64,000 bases of DNA from Shewanella sp. MR-4. Its GTDB lineage: Bacteria > Pseudomonadota > Gammaproteobacteria > Enterobacterales > Shewanellaceae. The notes below the pieces were generated by a model. That model did no database searches, was not told the DNA's origin, and worked only from the letters and a program-made list of their open reading frames with translations. Location of the stretch: the NCBI RefSeq assembly GCF_000014685.1, contig NC_008321.1, positions 4,027,001 through 4,091,000 on the forward strand. The letters run 5' to 3'. The translations under genes and the position numbers were made by a program. Positions within the stretch are counted from its first letter, which is position 1. Each line of letters starts with the position of its first letter. This document shows, one piece after another, positions 18,418-27,502 of the stretch.

Positions 18418-18449
18418 ATTGGCTGACGTTCAGATGAACGTCAACCAAT
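18418..18449 (-). promoter_or_regulatory. Long hairpin between sulfatase and maturase genes
   Basis: Arms of 15 bases (ATTGGTTGACGTTCA and TGAACGTCAGCCAAT on the minus strand) pair with one G-U and a 2-base loop. No U-run follows; instead the maturase ribosome site comes next. It could slow polymerase, protect the 3' end of the sulfatase mRNA, or tune maturase translation. Confidence 0.6.
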
Positions 18450-18471
18450 TTCTATTTAAAAAACAGCTTGT

Positions 18472-19989
18472 TTATCTAGGAACAAACGTACCAGCTTCCA
18501 TCCGCGGTGGGAACTCTTTAAAGCTTTCCATCACTTCAGCAACCTTAGCCATGGCAGGGCCCATCAAGAATGCACGTTCGTACATCCAAGTGTTGTAGCC
18601 CATACCTTTGTCACCCTTCTCGAATGGATCGACACTGAGGTCGAAAATCAAAGGTACACGCAACTTAGTGAATGGATATTGCCAAACCGCAAAGCCCGTT
18701 TCATGTTCTTGGATCATGAAGTGGAACTTGTATTGGTTATAACGCAATGCCAATAAGTCACCGTCGTCACTCCAGTAGACGAACTCTTTACGAGCCGACT
18801 CTTGAGTCTTATCGGTGAAGTAAGGCAGTTGGTTGTAACCATCGAGGTGCACTTTGTAGGTTTGTTTACCGACCTTTTTACCCTTGAGTAATTCTTTCTC
18901 AACGCCTTCACCGCCCGCTGCGGCGACTAAGGTTGGGAAAAAGTCTTCCAAAGAGACCATACCGTTTTTAGTGGTTCCAGGCTTGATGTGTCCAGGCCAT
19001 TTGATCATGCCAGGCACACGGAATGCACCTTCCCAACCGGTGTTTTTCTCACTGCGGAAGGGCGTCACACCCGCATCAGGCCACATGTCGACCATGGGAC
19101 CGTTATCCGAGGTGTAGATGATGATAGTGTTATCATCAATACCCAGATCTTTGATCTTCTTCAGTAACTTACCCACCTCATCGTCGTGCTGCTTCATACC
19201 ATCGGCATAGAATCCGGCACCGGTTTTACCGGCATAGGAGTCAGGCACATGGGTATAGTTGTGCATACGCGTGGTGTTAAACCAAGTGAAGAAGGGTTTA
19301 TCCGCCTTAACTTGCTTCTCGATAAAGGTTTCGGCAGCATCGAGGAACTCGCCATCGACGGTTTCCATACGCTTACGGGTCAGTGGACCTGTATCTTCGA
19401 TTTTGCCATCGGCATAGGAATGGATGACGCCACGTGGGCCAAACTTCTTACGGAAGGCAGGATCTTTAGGATAATCGACGTTTTCAGGCTCTTCTTCGGC
19501 ATTGAGGTGGTACAAGTTACCAAAGAATTCGTCGAAACCATGGTTAGTCGGTAAATGCTCGTCGCGGTCGCCTAAGTGGTTTTTACCAAATTGACCCGTT
19601 GCATAACCTAAATTTTTTAACATAGTTGCAATCGTGGGATCTTTTTCGCTGATCCCTTCGGGGGCGCCTGGCATACCGACTTTAGATAGACCTGTACGCT
19701 TAGGCATCTGGCCAGTAATAAAGGCACTACGACCCGCGGTAGAGCTCTGCTGAGCATAAAAGTTAGTAAACTTGGTTCCTTCTGCGGCAATACTGTCAAT
19801 ATTGGGCGTGCTATATGCCAACATTCCATTGTTGTAGGTACTTAAGTTCCAGTAACCCACATCATCACCAAAAATTACCAGAATATTTGGTTTATCTGCA
19901 GCATAGGCTGTCACTGACGCGGCGCCCAAAGCAAGTGTGCAAGCATTTAGCACAAACTTATTTGAGCGCGGTTTTTTTCCTGTACTCAT
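18472..19989 (-). CDS. Exported arylsulfatase-type sulfatase, Ser-type
   Basis: Sulfatases hydrolyse sulfate esters using a formylglycine residue. This 505-residue protein has a signal peptide (about 1-30, ending TAYA), then the metal-binding GDDVGYWN (Asp42, Asp43), the maturation motif S-T-A-G-R with the modifiable Ser83, GQMPKRTG, GKNHLGDRDEH and YTSDNGP. It belongs to the C/S-x-P/A-x-R group; the Ser-type is the one processed by anSME, which is encoded just downstream. The protein should be matured in the cytoplasm and exported. It is the first gene of the long operon and divergent from a LysR regulator. The natural substrate is unknown. Confidence 0.92.
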   Translation of the reverse strand: MSTGKKPRSNKFVLNACTLALGAASVTAYAADKPNILVIFGDDVGYWNLSTYNNGMLAYSTPNIDSIAAEGTKFTNFYAQQSSTAGRSAFITGQMPKRTGLSKVGMPGAPEGISEKDPTIATMLKNLGYATGQFGKNHLGDRDEHLPTNHGFDEFFGNLYHLNAEEEPENVDYPKDPAFRKKFGPRGVIHSYADGKIEDTGPLTRKRMETVDGEFLDAAETFIEKQVKADKPFFTWFNTTRMHNYTHVPDSYAGKTGAGFYADGMKQHDDEVGKLLKKIKDLGIDDNTIIIYTSDNGPMVDMWPDAGVTPFRSEKNTGWEGAFRVPGMIKWPGHIKPGTTKNGMVSLEDFFPTLVAAAGGEGVEKELLKGKKVGKQTYKVHLDGYNQLPYFTDKTQESARKEFVYWSDDGDLLALRYNQYKFHFMIQEHETGFAVWQYPFTKLRVPLIFDLSVDPFEKGDKGMGYNTWMYERAFLMGPAMAKVAEVMESFKEFPPRMEAGTFVPR

Positions 19990-20100
19990 AAAGACTCCAT
20001 TTTTACGGTGGGTGGTGATCTCATCTCACAAAAAATAAACATCCCACTCAGGCTAGACCCAATTTGTACAAGAAACAATCATCAAAATGTTTTAAGATAC

Positions 20101-20115
20101 ATAAATCAAATTTAT
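20101..20115. promoter_or_regulatory. LysR-type operator candidate ATAAATCAAATTTAT
   Basis: This is a perfect inverted repeat (ATAAAT / ATTTAT, 3-base spacer) and also fits the LysR T-N11-A pattern (T at 20102, A at 20114). It lies 26 bases before the LysR gene and 111 bases upstream of the divergent sulfatase gene. Confidence 0.5.
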
Positions 20116-20141
20116 GAATTGAAGATTATGGGTTGAAATTT

Positions 20142-20987
20142 ATGGATTTAAATTTAGTGCGCACCTTTTTAGTCGTGGCCGAATGCCAGTCCTACACTAA
20201 AGCCGCTGAACATTTACAATTAACGCAACCCGCAATCAGTGCCGCAATTAAACGCTTAGAAAATCGCTATGGCGAAAACCTTTTTATCAAGCAGGGCCGA
20301 GGAATAGAACTCTCCAGTAAAGGGCAACAACTGATCCCCGCATTTCGCCAAGCACTCAGCATCATCGAAAATGCAATGAATATGCGTACCCAATTTAATG
20401 TTTGCTGCAATGAATCGCTGATGAGTACTTTATTTTCGATTGATAACATTAGCTTGCAAGAATCTCCCCCAGAGAAGGACCAACTGTTTGAGCACCTGCG
20501 TCAAGAGAAAATCGACATCATAGTCGACAGCATTAGGACCAGAGACAGTGCATTTATGGTGGAGGAAATTTACTTAGAACCTTTAGTGGTGATTTGTCGT
20601 CGAGGCCACCCCCGGATCCAACACAGCCTCACTAAAGAGGCCTTTTATAATGAAGAGCATGTATTTTATAGCGGCACCTGGGAAAAAATTCGAGCCTTCG
20701 AACTCCTTGCCAATGAACCGATTGAAGATCGCAAAATGGCATTAGTCTGTCATTCCATCGCCAGCATTGCGTTGAATATTTGTCAGAGTGACGCCATCGC
20801 CGTAATACCGCTCGCATTTGCAGAACAATGGGCAGAAAAGTTAAACCTGCAAATATTAACTTGCCCCATTATTACAGATTTGATCCCCTATCATTTGATG
20901 TATCACAAACGGGAAATTAAAAATCCCTATCACAAAAAAATCAGGGAAGAAATAAAAGCCAAGATAAAGGCATTATCTCAGCAATAG
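20142..20987 (+). CDS. LysR-family transcriptional regulator
   Basis: The 281-residue product has the N-terminal winged helix-turn-helix (MDLNLVRTFLVVAECQSYTKAAEHLQLTQ, residues 1-60, quoted in part) and a C-terminal effector-binding domain. I take the ATG at 20142 over an upstream TTG at 20133, because LysR proteins usually begin directly with M-D-L-N-L-V-R. It is divergent from the sulfatase-MoxR-Bat operon with a candidate LysR box in between, so it most likely controls that operon. The effector ligand is unknown; a sulfur compound is a reasonable guess. Confidence 0.88.
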   Translation: MDLNLVRTFLVVAECQSYTKAAEHLQLTQPAISAAIKRLENRYGENLFIKQGRGIELSSKGQQLIPAFRQALSIIENAMNMRTQFNVCCNESLMSTLFSIDNISLQESPPEKDQLFEHLRQEKIDIIVDSIRTRDSAFMVEEIYLEPLVVICRRGHPRIQHSLTKEAFYNEEHVFYSGTWEKIRAFELLANEPIEDRKMALVCHSIASIALNICQSDAIAVIPLAFAEQWAEKLNLQILTCPIITDLIPYHLMYHKREIKNPYHKKIREEIKAKIKALSQQ

Positions 20988-21114
20988 TGGATGAATTGAG
21001 TATTCATCATCAGCCACAATGGCTCGATTAAAACTCGGACTCCGAGTGGCATACGACTCGCCGCCTGTAGTTTGAAATTGGACCCGAACCCAAACATCAC
21101 ATTTCAGGCAATAA

Positions 21115-21140
21115 AAAAGCAAGCGGTTAAGCTTGCTTTT
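21115..21140. terminator. Bidirectional terminator between LysR and the CLCA-like gene
   Basis: Perfect 10-base arms AAAAGCAAGC and GCTTGCTTTT surround GGTTAA. On the minus strand the T-run TTTTTTATTG follows, so it mainly ends the large surface-protein operon at 21160. Confidence 0.75.
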
Positions 21141-21159
21141 GGCGGCATACTAAAACGTG

Positions 21160-24100
21160 TTATTTCACACGACGACGCATGAATGCTAATGGGGCTAGTA
21201 GTAATACAAACCACGACAAGCTACCACCTGATGAACCTTCTTTTTCGGGTTCTACTGGCGCTTGGCCTTCGCCATTAATAGTTACCGTAACAGAGGCTGT
21301 CATTTCAGCATCCCCATCAGAGATAGTATAAGTAAAAGTCTCTGTTGCAGATTGCCCCTGATATAAGTGACCAAACTGTCCATTAGGGCTGTAAGTTACA
21401 GTACCATCATTATTATTGGTGACCTTGCCCTTCAAAGAGCCAACATCAATAGCTGTGATAGTAAGCGTGTCTCCATCTGCATCGGTGTCATTTGCAAGTA
21501 AGTCAATTTGTATGCTCCCTGACTTAGTCGTTACCGCTGTGTCAGCGACAGCAACAGGAGCCGCATTAATACCAACAACACTAATAGTCACTTCAGTTGT
21601 GCTTGTCGCGCCAATTTCATCTGTGATGGTGTAACTAAATACTTCATTGGCCGTTTCACCTTTGACCAAATCATTAAACTGGCCGTTAGGATCGTAGATA
21701 AACGTACCATCGCCATTATCTGTCAGCTTACCTTTCAAACTAGCTTGTTTAGCCGAGAGGGTAAAAGTATGGCCGTCGGCATCGGTGTCATTCGTTAACG
21801 GCGATATTGTAACAGTCGCATTCTCATTGACACTGATAGCATCAGGCGTAGCTGTTGGCGGTGTATTAATTTTAACACTGACATCAACTGTAGCTTCAGC
21901 AAAGCCACCTTTGTTATCGGTAATGATGTAAGCAAAGCTATCTAATACGGTTGAGCCTGGCGTTTCATTTGCAAAGGCACTACCTGAGTCATAACTGATA
22001 ACATTGCCCGAAACCGCAACAGCCCCCTTAGTAGCTCCAGTAGTAACGCTATCGATCACTAAAGTATCACCATCTGCATCCGTATCATTTGCCAAAGGTG
22101 AAATTGTCACTTTTTGGCCAGCCCAAATGGTCATAGCATCCGAGTTGGCTACTGGCACATTGTTCGGCGGAACGTCAGTGTTTAACGGTTCACCCGCACT
22201 GACTTGATATCCCCCCGTAGCAGCAGTGTCATCTTCATGGCTAACAACAACATACAGAGTCGATTCCAGTTCAGACTTAGCTAACTTTGAGAACACATAA
22301 TTTGTCGCGGATGGATTTGTTGCTAGGGTGACATTATCCACTATTGCCGTAGACGCATCTGGTTTGTACACAGTTAACTTAGGCTTCATACCTAAGCTAG
22401 CATCAGTCACACGCACCACGAGATCTTTACTCATATCGATGTTTTCTAAGACATAGAAATCAAGGTCGCCAGCACTATCGATCACACCATTGATACCAGC
22501 ATTCGTCGTCTCGAGTTTAGTCGCAATATAATGACTGTCATCACCGTCATAATAAGGCACGTCGCTAACAACTAATGAGGTTTTCGCGATACGTACAAAG
22601 TTTTCCGTAATGGTTGGTAAAGCTTCTTGCACTGGCTCAGAGCCGTCCAATGTTGGTGTAAACAAGCCTGTGGCAGTATATCTCGCCTTGCTATCCTTGT
22701 TATCAACATTCACTTCAACTTGGTAAATACCATTCTGATTGTATGGCGCAACTGCAGAGTAAATACCGTCACCAGCGACCGCATCACCTCCTTGTCCATT
22801 ATCAAACATTTCCAAATTCGTCGTGTTGCCCATCGGATCCTTGATGGTCGCAAGGACGTTAGCCCCAGTGATCAGTTTATCTTTGGTTAACGCCGTCGTT
22901 AAAATCATCGGGCTCGGATAAGTAACGGCATTACCTGCAAAGCCCTCAACTGATACGGTATAACTCCCCGCAAGACTAGGTTCTGCACTCACATTGACGG
23001 TCGCATCCAGTGGACGATTGACATTTGTATTAGTCAACTCAAGTTGCCATTCACCATGACCGAGCGAAGCAATAACGCTATTAGGCACATTGACATTACA
23101 AGACTGTCCGCCTGTTACAGTCACGCAATCAAACGACACGCCAGCAACGTTATTTCCAGAGGCGTCTTTTAGCGTGAGTTGTAGATCTGAGGCGCTACCT
23201 TTGTGGTTTACGAAAATATTCACATTATCTAAACCAGAGTCAATATGAATCTCCTGAGTGGCGCTTGCATCATTTGCCACATTAACCGTTGATGACACTA
23301 AGTTTTGATTATCAGTAGCAATGGCATTTGCTTGTAAGAAAGCATCGATAATTTCCGAGAGTGTCGTGGGTGAAGAAAAGTATTTCCCACCTGTAGCATT
23401 CGCCATAGTCACTAAAGGACCTGTAGGCGAAGCTGAACCATAGCCGAAACTAAAGATTGGGACATTCGCATTTTGATAGGCAGTGATGACTGTAGATTCA
23501 TTTTTTATAGAACTATTATCATCGCCATCCGCTAGCACAAAAACAACACCAGGAGCACCACTTGCTGCCGCGGTCTGGTAAGTAATTAAATTATCAAGAG
23601 CAAGAGAGCTACCATCGAATAGTGCAGTTGAACCGCTGGCATAGATATTGTCAATTGCAGCTTTCAGAGCTTGTTTGATACCAGTATCCGGCTTAGGTAT
23701 TTGTTGCACGGCAAAATCTTGCTTCACGCTTGAGCGACTGGAGAAAGAAACCAACCCCATCGCAGTACTGCCTTCTGCGGTAGCATCTACAAGTGTTTTC
23801 GCGGCTTGAATTGCGTTATTAATCGGCGAACCATACATGCTACCCGATCTGTCCATCACGATCTGCATATCGATATCACCTTCCACCCACACAAACTTCA
23901 GCTGATCACGACAGCTAGACTGAGCCGCGGGTAACTCAGTTTTGACAGGGTTGCTAGCATCGGGTGCATTATTCGCTAACGTGGTGTATCGAGTGCGAGT
24001 AGGCTGGGCTGTTTTGCGACCAGATTTAGGGTCATCTTTCACGTCCTGGGTTAGCACTTCCCAAGCACTCTTTCCATACACTCGACCCTGTGCGGTACGG

Positions 24101-24807
24101 TTAACATCACCAATATTGTTCGCGGTTGAATGATTCAACCATTTCATATCACCATTTCTCGCTTGCCATTGATTACTCATAATGGAATCTGTGGCTACGT
24201 CAGTGGTAAGCGTGGCATTTGCCGCCCCAGAGACAGCATTACCTTTATATTCATCATATACACCGTAGGCATAATGTCCCCACTCATGTGCTAAGGTATA
24301 GCCAGCTCCGAGGGGATCGGTAAGCATGTTGTGGTCTTTACCTTGTCCCGCCCCATTAGGGAACACATCACCAAACCAAATATGCATACCATTGGCGCCA
24401 AAACCCGCTGTATTAGCGCGCGGCCATTCACGATCGCCCCAAATAATATCCGACTTAGATCTATGCTTATTTTCTCTGAAGATACTTATCTTTCCGAGCT
24501 TATGCTCACCATTCGATTGCTCACATACACCATCGGCAAAATAACCTAAGATTTCTTCGTAAGCTTTCTGCTCATTACCTTTGGGATTATTGTACAAAGA
24601 TACAGTAATATCGAAAACAGCATTCGACGAATCAGAACTCATTGCTGAAACAGCTTGCATATGATTAGCAGAAACAATGGATTTTTCTTGCTGTTCAGTA
24701 ACGGTGTTTACACGTGATAACCAACTGTTTGCAGCCATAGCTGAACTGGATGTTAAAGCGAATCCTACACAGATAGCGACCTTGCTTAGTTTATTTTCCT
24801 GTATCAC
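21160..24807 (-). CDS. Giant surface protein: CLCA-like metalloprotease, VWA, Ig-like repeats, GlyGly-CTERM
   Basis: The 1215-residue protein has a signal peptide (1-26), then a region resembling the N-terminal domain of calcium-activated chloride channel regulator (CLCA) proteins with the zinc motif HEWGHYAYGVYDEY (His174, Glu175, His178, Asp185). A VWA domain follows with metal site DRSGS (319-323). The second half contains three Ig-like/cadherin-like repeats of about 95 residues (about 890-1190), each with DTDADGDT-type calcium-binding-like loops. The C-terminus (GGSLSWFVLLLAPLAFMRRRVK, residues 1194-1215) is a GlyGly-CTERM sorting tag cut by rhombosortase. It may be a self-processing or adhesive surface protein; that is inference. 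Confidence 0.85.
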   Translation of the reverse strand: MIQENKLSKVAICVGFALTSSSAMAANSWLSRVNTVTEQQEKSIVSANHMQAVSAMSSDSSNAVFDITVSLYNNPKGNEQKAYEEILGYFADGVCEQSNGEHKLGKISIFRENKHRSKSDIIWGDREWPRANTAGFGANGMHIWFGDVFPNGAGQGKDHNMLTDPLGAGYTLAHEWGHYAYGVYDEYKGNAVSGAANATLTTDVATDSIMSNQWQARNGDMKWLNHSTANNIGDVNRTAQGRVYGKSAWEVLTQDVKDDPKSGRKTAQPTRTRYTTLANNAPDASNPVKTELPAAQSSCRDQLKFVWVEGDIDMQIVMDRSGSMYGSPINNAIQAAKTLVDATAEGSTAMGLVSFSSRSSVKQDFAVQQIPKPDTGIKQALKAAIDNIYASGSTALFDGSSLALDNLITYQTAAASGAPGVVFVLADGDDNSSIKNESTVITAYQNANVPIFSFGYGSASPTGPLVTMANATGGKYFSSPTTLSEIIDAFLQANAIATDNQNLVSSTVNVANDASATQEIHIDSGLDNVNIFVNHKGSASDLQLTLKDASGNNVAGVSFDCVTVTGGQSCNVNVPNSVIASLGHGEWQLELTNTNVNRPLDATVNVSAEPSLAGSYTVSVEGFAGNAVTYPSPMILTTALTKDKLITGANVLATIKDPMGNTTNLEMFDNGQGGDAVAGDGIYSAVAPYNQNGIYQVEVNVDNKDSKARYTATGLFTPTLDGSEPVQEALPTITENFVRIAKTSLVVSDVPYYDGDDSHYIATKLETTNAGINGVIDSAGDLDFYVLENIDMSKDLVVRVTDASLGMKPKLTVYKPDASTAIVDNVTLATNPSATNYVFSKLAKSELESTLYVVVSHEDDTAATGGYQVSAGEPLNTDVPPNNVPVANSDAMTIWAGQKVTISPLANDTDADGDTLVIDSVTTGATKGAVAVSGNVISYDSGSAFANETPGSTVLDSFAYIITDNKGGFAEATVDVSVKINTPPTATPDAISVNENATVTISPLTNDTDADGHTFTLSAKQASLKGKLTDNGDGTFIYDPNGQFNDLVKGETANEVFSYTITDEIGATSTTEVTISVVGINAAPVAVADTAVTTKSGSIQIDLLANDTDADGDTLTITAIDVGSLKGKVTNNNDGTVTYSPNGQFGHLYQGQSATETFTYTISDGDAEMTASVTVTINGEGQAPVEPEKEGSSGGSLSWFVLLLAPLAFMRRRVK

Positions 24808-25400
24808 TTCATATCTCCTTTAGAAAGTAATAATAGTTGGAAGGTATATTTGCCTTCTTTCACAACGAGTGTTCCGTTCTTGGTTAACCGTATTGAAAAT
24901 GCAGGGTATAAAGACGAAAAATCAGCCATTGGTATTAGCTGAAAAATATACTGAATGAGCTTAGCCCCGGGTAATTCAAGGTCTGCAGGAATATCATTTG
25001 GAATGTGTAAAACAATAATGCTGGGTTCAATATCTCGTTCAGAAACGACAGCATCATATGAATAAGGGAATGCTTTAGGGTCAATTTCACAGTACTCCAA
25101 CTGGTCGCTAAACCAATACTTATAAGCATGACCAAAACGTGTAAAGTCTTCAGCGGGAATGTTCTCTGCACAAAGATTTTCGGGCATATTTCCAATCACA
25201 ATCTTATGTGACAAAAGCTGCCGATTGGAATCAAATACAATGACTTCGATACCACTCTCACTGAGTTCACGAATAATCTGAGTCGTGTATTGACGCTGAA
25301 CATCCAAAGATGAGTTAAGTCTATAGATGGCTTTTGCTTGCACTGCACCACAAAATACAGACAGCACCATAGCCAAAATAAGGGTAATCTTTCGTATCAT
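24804..25400 (-). CDS. Exported protein of unknown function, partner of the CLCA-like protein
   Basis: The 198-residue protein has a signal peptide (about 1-23, MIRKITLILAMVLSVFCGAVQA) and a mature domain of about 175 residues with a pair of cysteines (Cys77 and Cys98 region) that could be disulfide-bonded. No family was recognised. Its stop overlaps the ATG of the giant CLCA-like gene by 4 bases (ATGA), so the two proteins are co-translated and may work together. The first gene of this two-gene operon; no clear promoter was picked out in the AT-rich upstream sequence. Confidence 0.7.
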   Translation of the reverse strand: MIRKITLILAMVLSVFCGAVQAKAIYRLNSSLDVQRQYTTQIIRELSESGIEVIVFDSNRQLLSHKIVIGNMPENLCAENIPAEDFTRFGHAYKYWFSDQLEYCEIDPKAFPYSYDAVVSERDIEPSIIVLHIPNDIPADLELPGAKLIQYIFQLIPMADFSSLYPAFSIRLTKNGTLVVKEGKYTFQLLLLSKGDMK

Positions 25401-26197
25401 CCGTGAATACTTACTCGTCCTAAAAATCTACACTCAATGCTAACAAAAACGAAAAAATTTTTGTATATTTTTTAGCATATTCATAAAAAGTTAAAGCTGC
25501 TTTTATTTATAGAATTTGATCACCATTAATTATTGGTAGCTAAATAGAGTTATTTCCTCTGATACGGAACAAATTATTAAGTCAAAAGTATGATAAAACT
25601 AAAAGCATTAAAAAAGCGGATAAGAAAAGCAAAATTATATCTTCTGAACACAATAACCATTTAAATTTAACGAGCCATTCATAGTTTAATTATCTAAAAG
25701 TTGTTGCCGTCAAAGATGAAATATAGACAAAGATTGGGCAGGTATAGCTCTTTTGAGATTAGCAGCCGACACTTATGGTCACAGAAGTTCACCCTCACCA
25801 GCGAAGTTGCTGAAGGGCGTTGAAGACTCTTTATTAAACCGATGGGGCGTGAGCGAGGCATGAATGCCGAGCTAGCTTTCGGGGGGAAGGGACGCCCCAT
25901 CGGAAGCGTTAGCGATTTTCGAATAAGCACAAAGCCCTGCTTTATAAATAGAGAGTCAATGCATGTAACTTCGCTAGGGGCGTCTTGGCTGCTTTTGAAA
26001 ACAATAGCAAGGAGGATAGGACGAGCAGTCCTCCTTGGTCGACTCTTTATTAAAAAATCAGGGGGTGAAGCCCCACGACTTTGATTTTGCCTTTAAAAGC
26101 AATCAAGAATTATGGGATAGGCTCAACTCTATAGATTAACAAAGCCAAGGTGATAGTATTTCACCCTTGCGAAATTACAGCTGAGTGATAGATGTTG
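25401..26197. repeat. Non-coding region with inverted and direct repeats
   Basis: About 800 bases separate the CLCA-like operon from hipA. The first 280 bases are AT-rich. From about 25825 the sequence changes to a dense set of repeats: a 14-base direct repeat GACTCTTTATTAAA (25825-25838 and 26041-26054), a 10-base inverted repeat GATGGGGCGT / ACGCCCCATC (25841-25850 and 25892-25901), a 9-base hairpin CAAGGAGGA / TCCTCCTTG (26008-26037), and a GGGG...CCCC stem around 26062-26074. An 80-residue reading frame crosses it, but it is shaped by the repeats and is not considered a gene. Confidence 0.65.
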
Positions 26198-27499
26198 CTA
26201 CACTTCCACATCCCTGACCTCGTCAACAAAACCAAGGTAACGTTCACATCTCGCTAGTAACTGGGTTTTGTAATGCGCCACAAATGATGCTTCATCTTCA
26301 TCAAGGGGCGGGAGCATTAAAATCACCTCAGCTATTGCCTGCGGTATTTTTCGCGCAATTCTCGTTAAGTTACTGATTAATAGATTTCTTGGTAAACCCA
26401 AGCCATCTATAAACGCGGCTAATTGATACGCGTAAATGCTATTTGGATCAAATTCGTCATCAATAGCCATAGCAAGCTGTTGTTCAAAATCCTCATACAT
26501 AGCCACGCTGACCAAATCGTACCAAGGAGTTGGCTCCATTCCGCTTGGCGTCATAAAAAATGAGTAGTTTTTACCGTGTGCATCGGCATTGCCAGTCAGT
26601 AAATTGAATAACGCCCATTGCAACATGTCTTGCTTAGCAGCCACGGGATTACGGCATTTTGCTGCAAGACTAAAGAGCCTGTTAAAACTTACCCCTTCAC
26701 GAATATCTTTAACATCGCGCCCTGAACCAAAATTACGTTCATATTTTTTGCTTACACTAAAACCAAGGGCTTGGCAGCTATCGACAATATGCCTTCTTAA
26801 TACCCTTTGCTCATTTGACATATAACGTCTGTCGAAGCGTTCAACACAAAGGGCTTTGTAACGGCCAAAATGAACAATATCGACATTCGCCACATTCATC
26901 CCAATCACTTTGGCTAAGCGCATCGTTATAAATTCATTGATCACTAAATGATGATGTTTTTCGAATTTAACAATATGGGTCGATGACAGCGTACCTTCGG
27001 CAAAGGCAAATTCTTTCCCGTTATAAAACAAGTTTAACTTAGGCTGAACACCCGCTACCGATAGTCGAGGTTTACCATCCCAAATTTCCATCGGCCACAT
27101 TGTGGGATCTTCAATGCGTTGAATAACTTCTTCAGCCTTAATTGGCCGCAATTGTGTTTCAGGCAGTAAAACTCCTTTAGGAACGAAAGCGATGGCACCT
27201 GCGGTATCGAGACCAATGGCGCGGATCAAGGCAAAGGTGTTCCCCTTAGAGACGCCAAGCGATTCAATCAGATAATCTAATCCTTTATTTTCTGGCAATA
27301 AGTTAACCAAAAACATTGATATTTGATTACTCGTTCCTGTGCCATCTAAGGGAATAGTTGGTGAAAGTGGAAATCCACTTTGCTGCCAGTCTTTGGTGTA
27401 ATGCACGGCAAAGGTGTCGGTCGTGGCACCAAAGGATAATTCCCCGATAATTGAATCACCGAGGTGCATCTCTAGCGTAAGCGTTTTAGCTGTACTCAT
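26198..27499 (-). CDS. hipA: HipA-family serine/threonine kinase toxin
   Basis: HipA phosphorylates a translation factor or tRNA synthetase and can drive growth arrest. This 433-residue protein has the N-terminal HipA domain and a PI3/4-kinase-like core: the activating-loop Ser in LSVAGVQPK (Ser147), the catalytic Asp in TGNADAHGKNY (Asp306) and the metal-binding Asp in WYDLVS (Asp328). All match E. coli HipA in order and spacing, so it should be active. It begins 3 bases after the HipB stop, so it is translated from the same message. Its activity would be held down by HipB and by autorepression. Confidence 0.9.
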   Translation of the reverse strand: MSTAKTLTLEMHLGDSIIGELSFGATTDTFAVHYTKDWQQSGFPLSPTIPLDGTGTSNQISMFLVNLLPENKGLDYLIESLGVSKGNTFALIRAIGLDTAGAIAFVPKGVLLPETQLRPIKAEEVIQRIEDPTMWPMEIWDGKPRLSVAGVQPKLNLFYNGKEFAFAEGTLSSTHIVKFEKHHHLVINEFITMRLAKVIGMNVANVDIVHFGRYKALCVERFDRRYMSNEQRVLRRHIVDSCQALGFSVSKKYERNFGSGRDVKDIREGVSFNRLFSLAAKCRNPVAAKQDMLQWALFNLLTGNADAHGKNYSFFMTPSGMEPTPWYDLVSVAMYEDFEQQLAMAIDDEFDPNSIYAYQLAAFIDGLGLPRNLLISNLTRIARKIPQAIAEVILMLPPLDEDEASFVAHYKTQLLARCERYLGFVDEVRDVEV

Positions 27500-27502
27500 G
27501 GG

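Noticed and set aside
21416..22207. Short plus-strand reading frames inside the CLCA-like gene
   Set aside because: They are antisense shadows of the repeated Ig-like domains with no ribosome sites.
25842..26084. 80-residue open reading frame in the repeat region
   Set aside because: It crosses hairpins and direct repeats, has no ribosome site and no recognisable domain.
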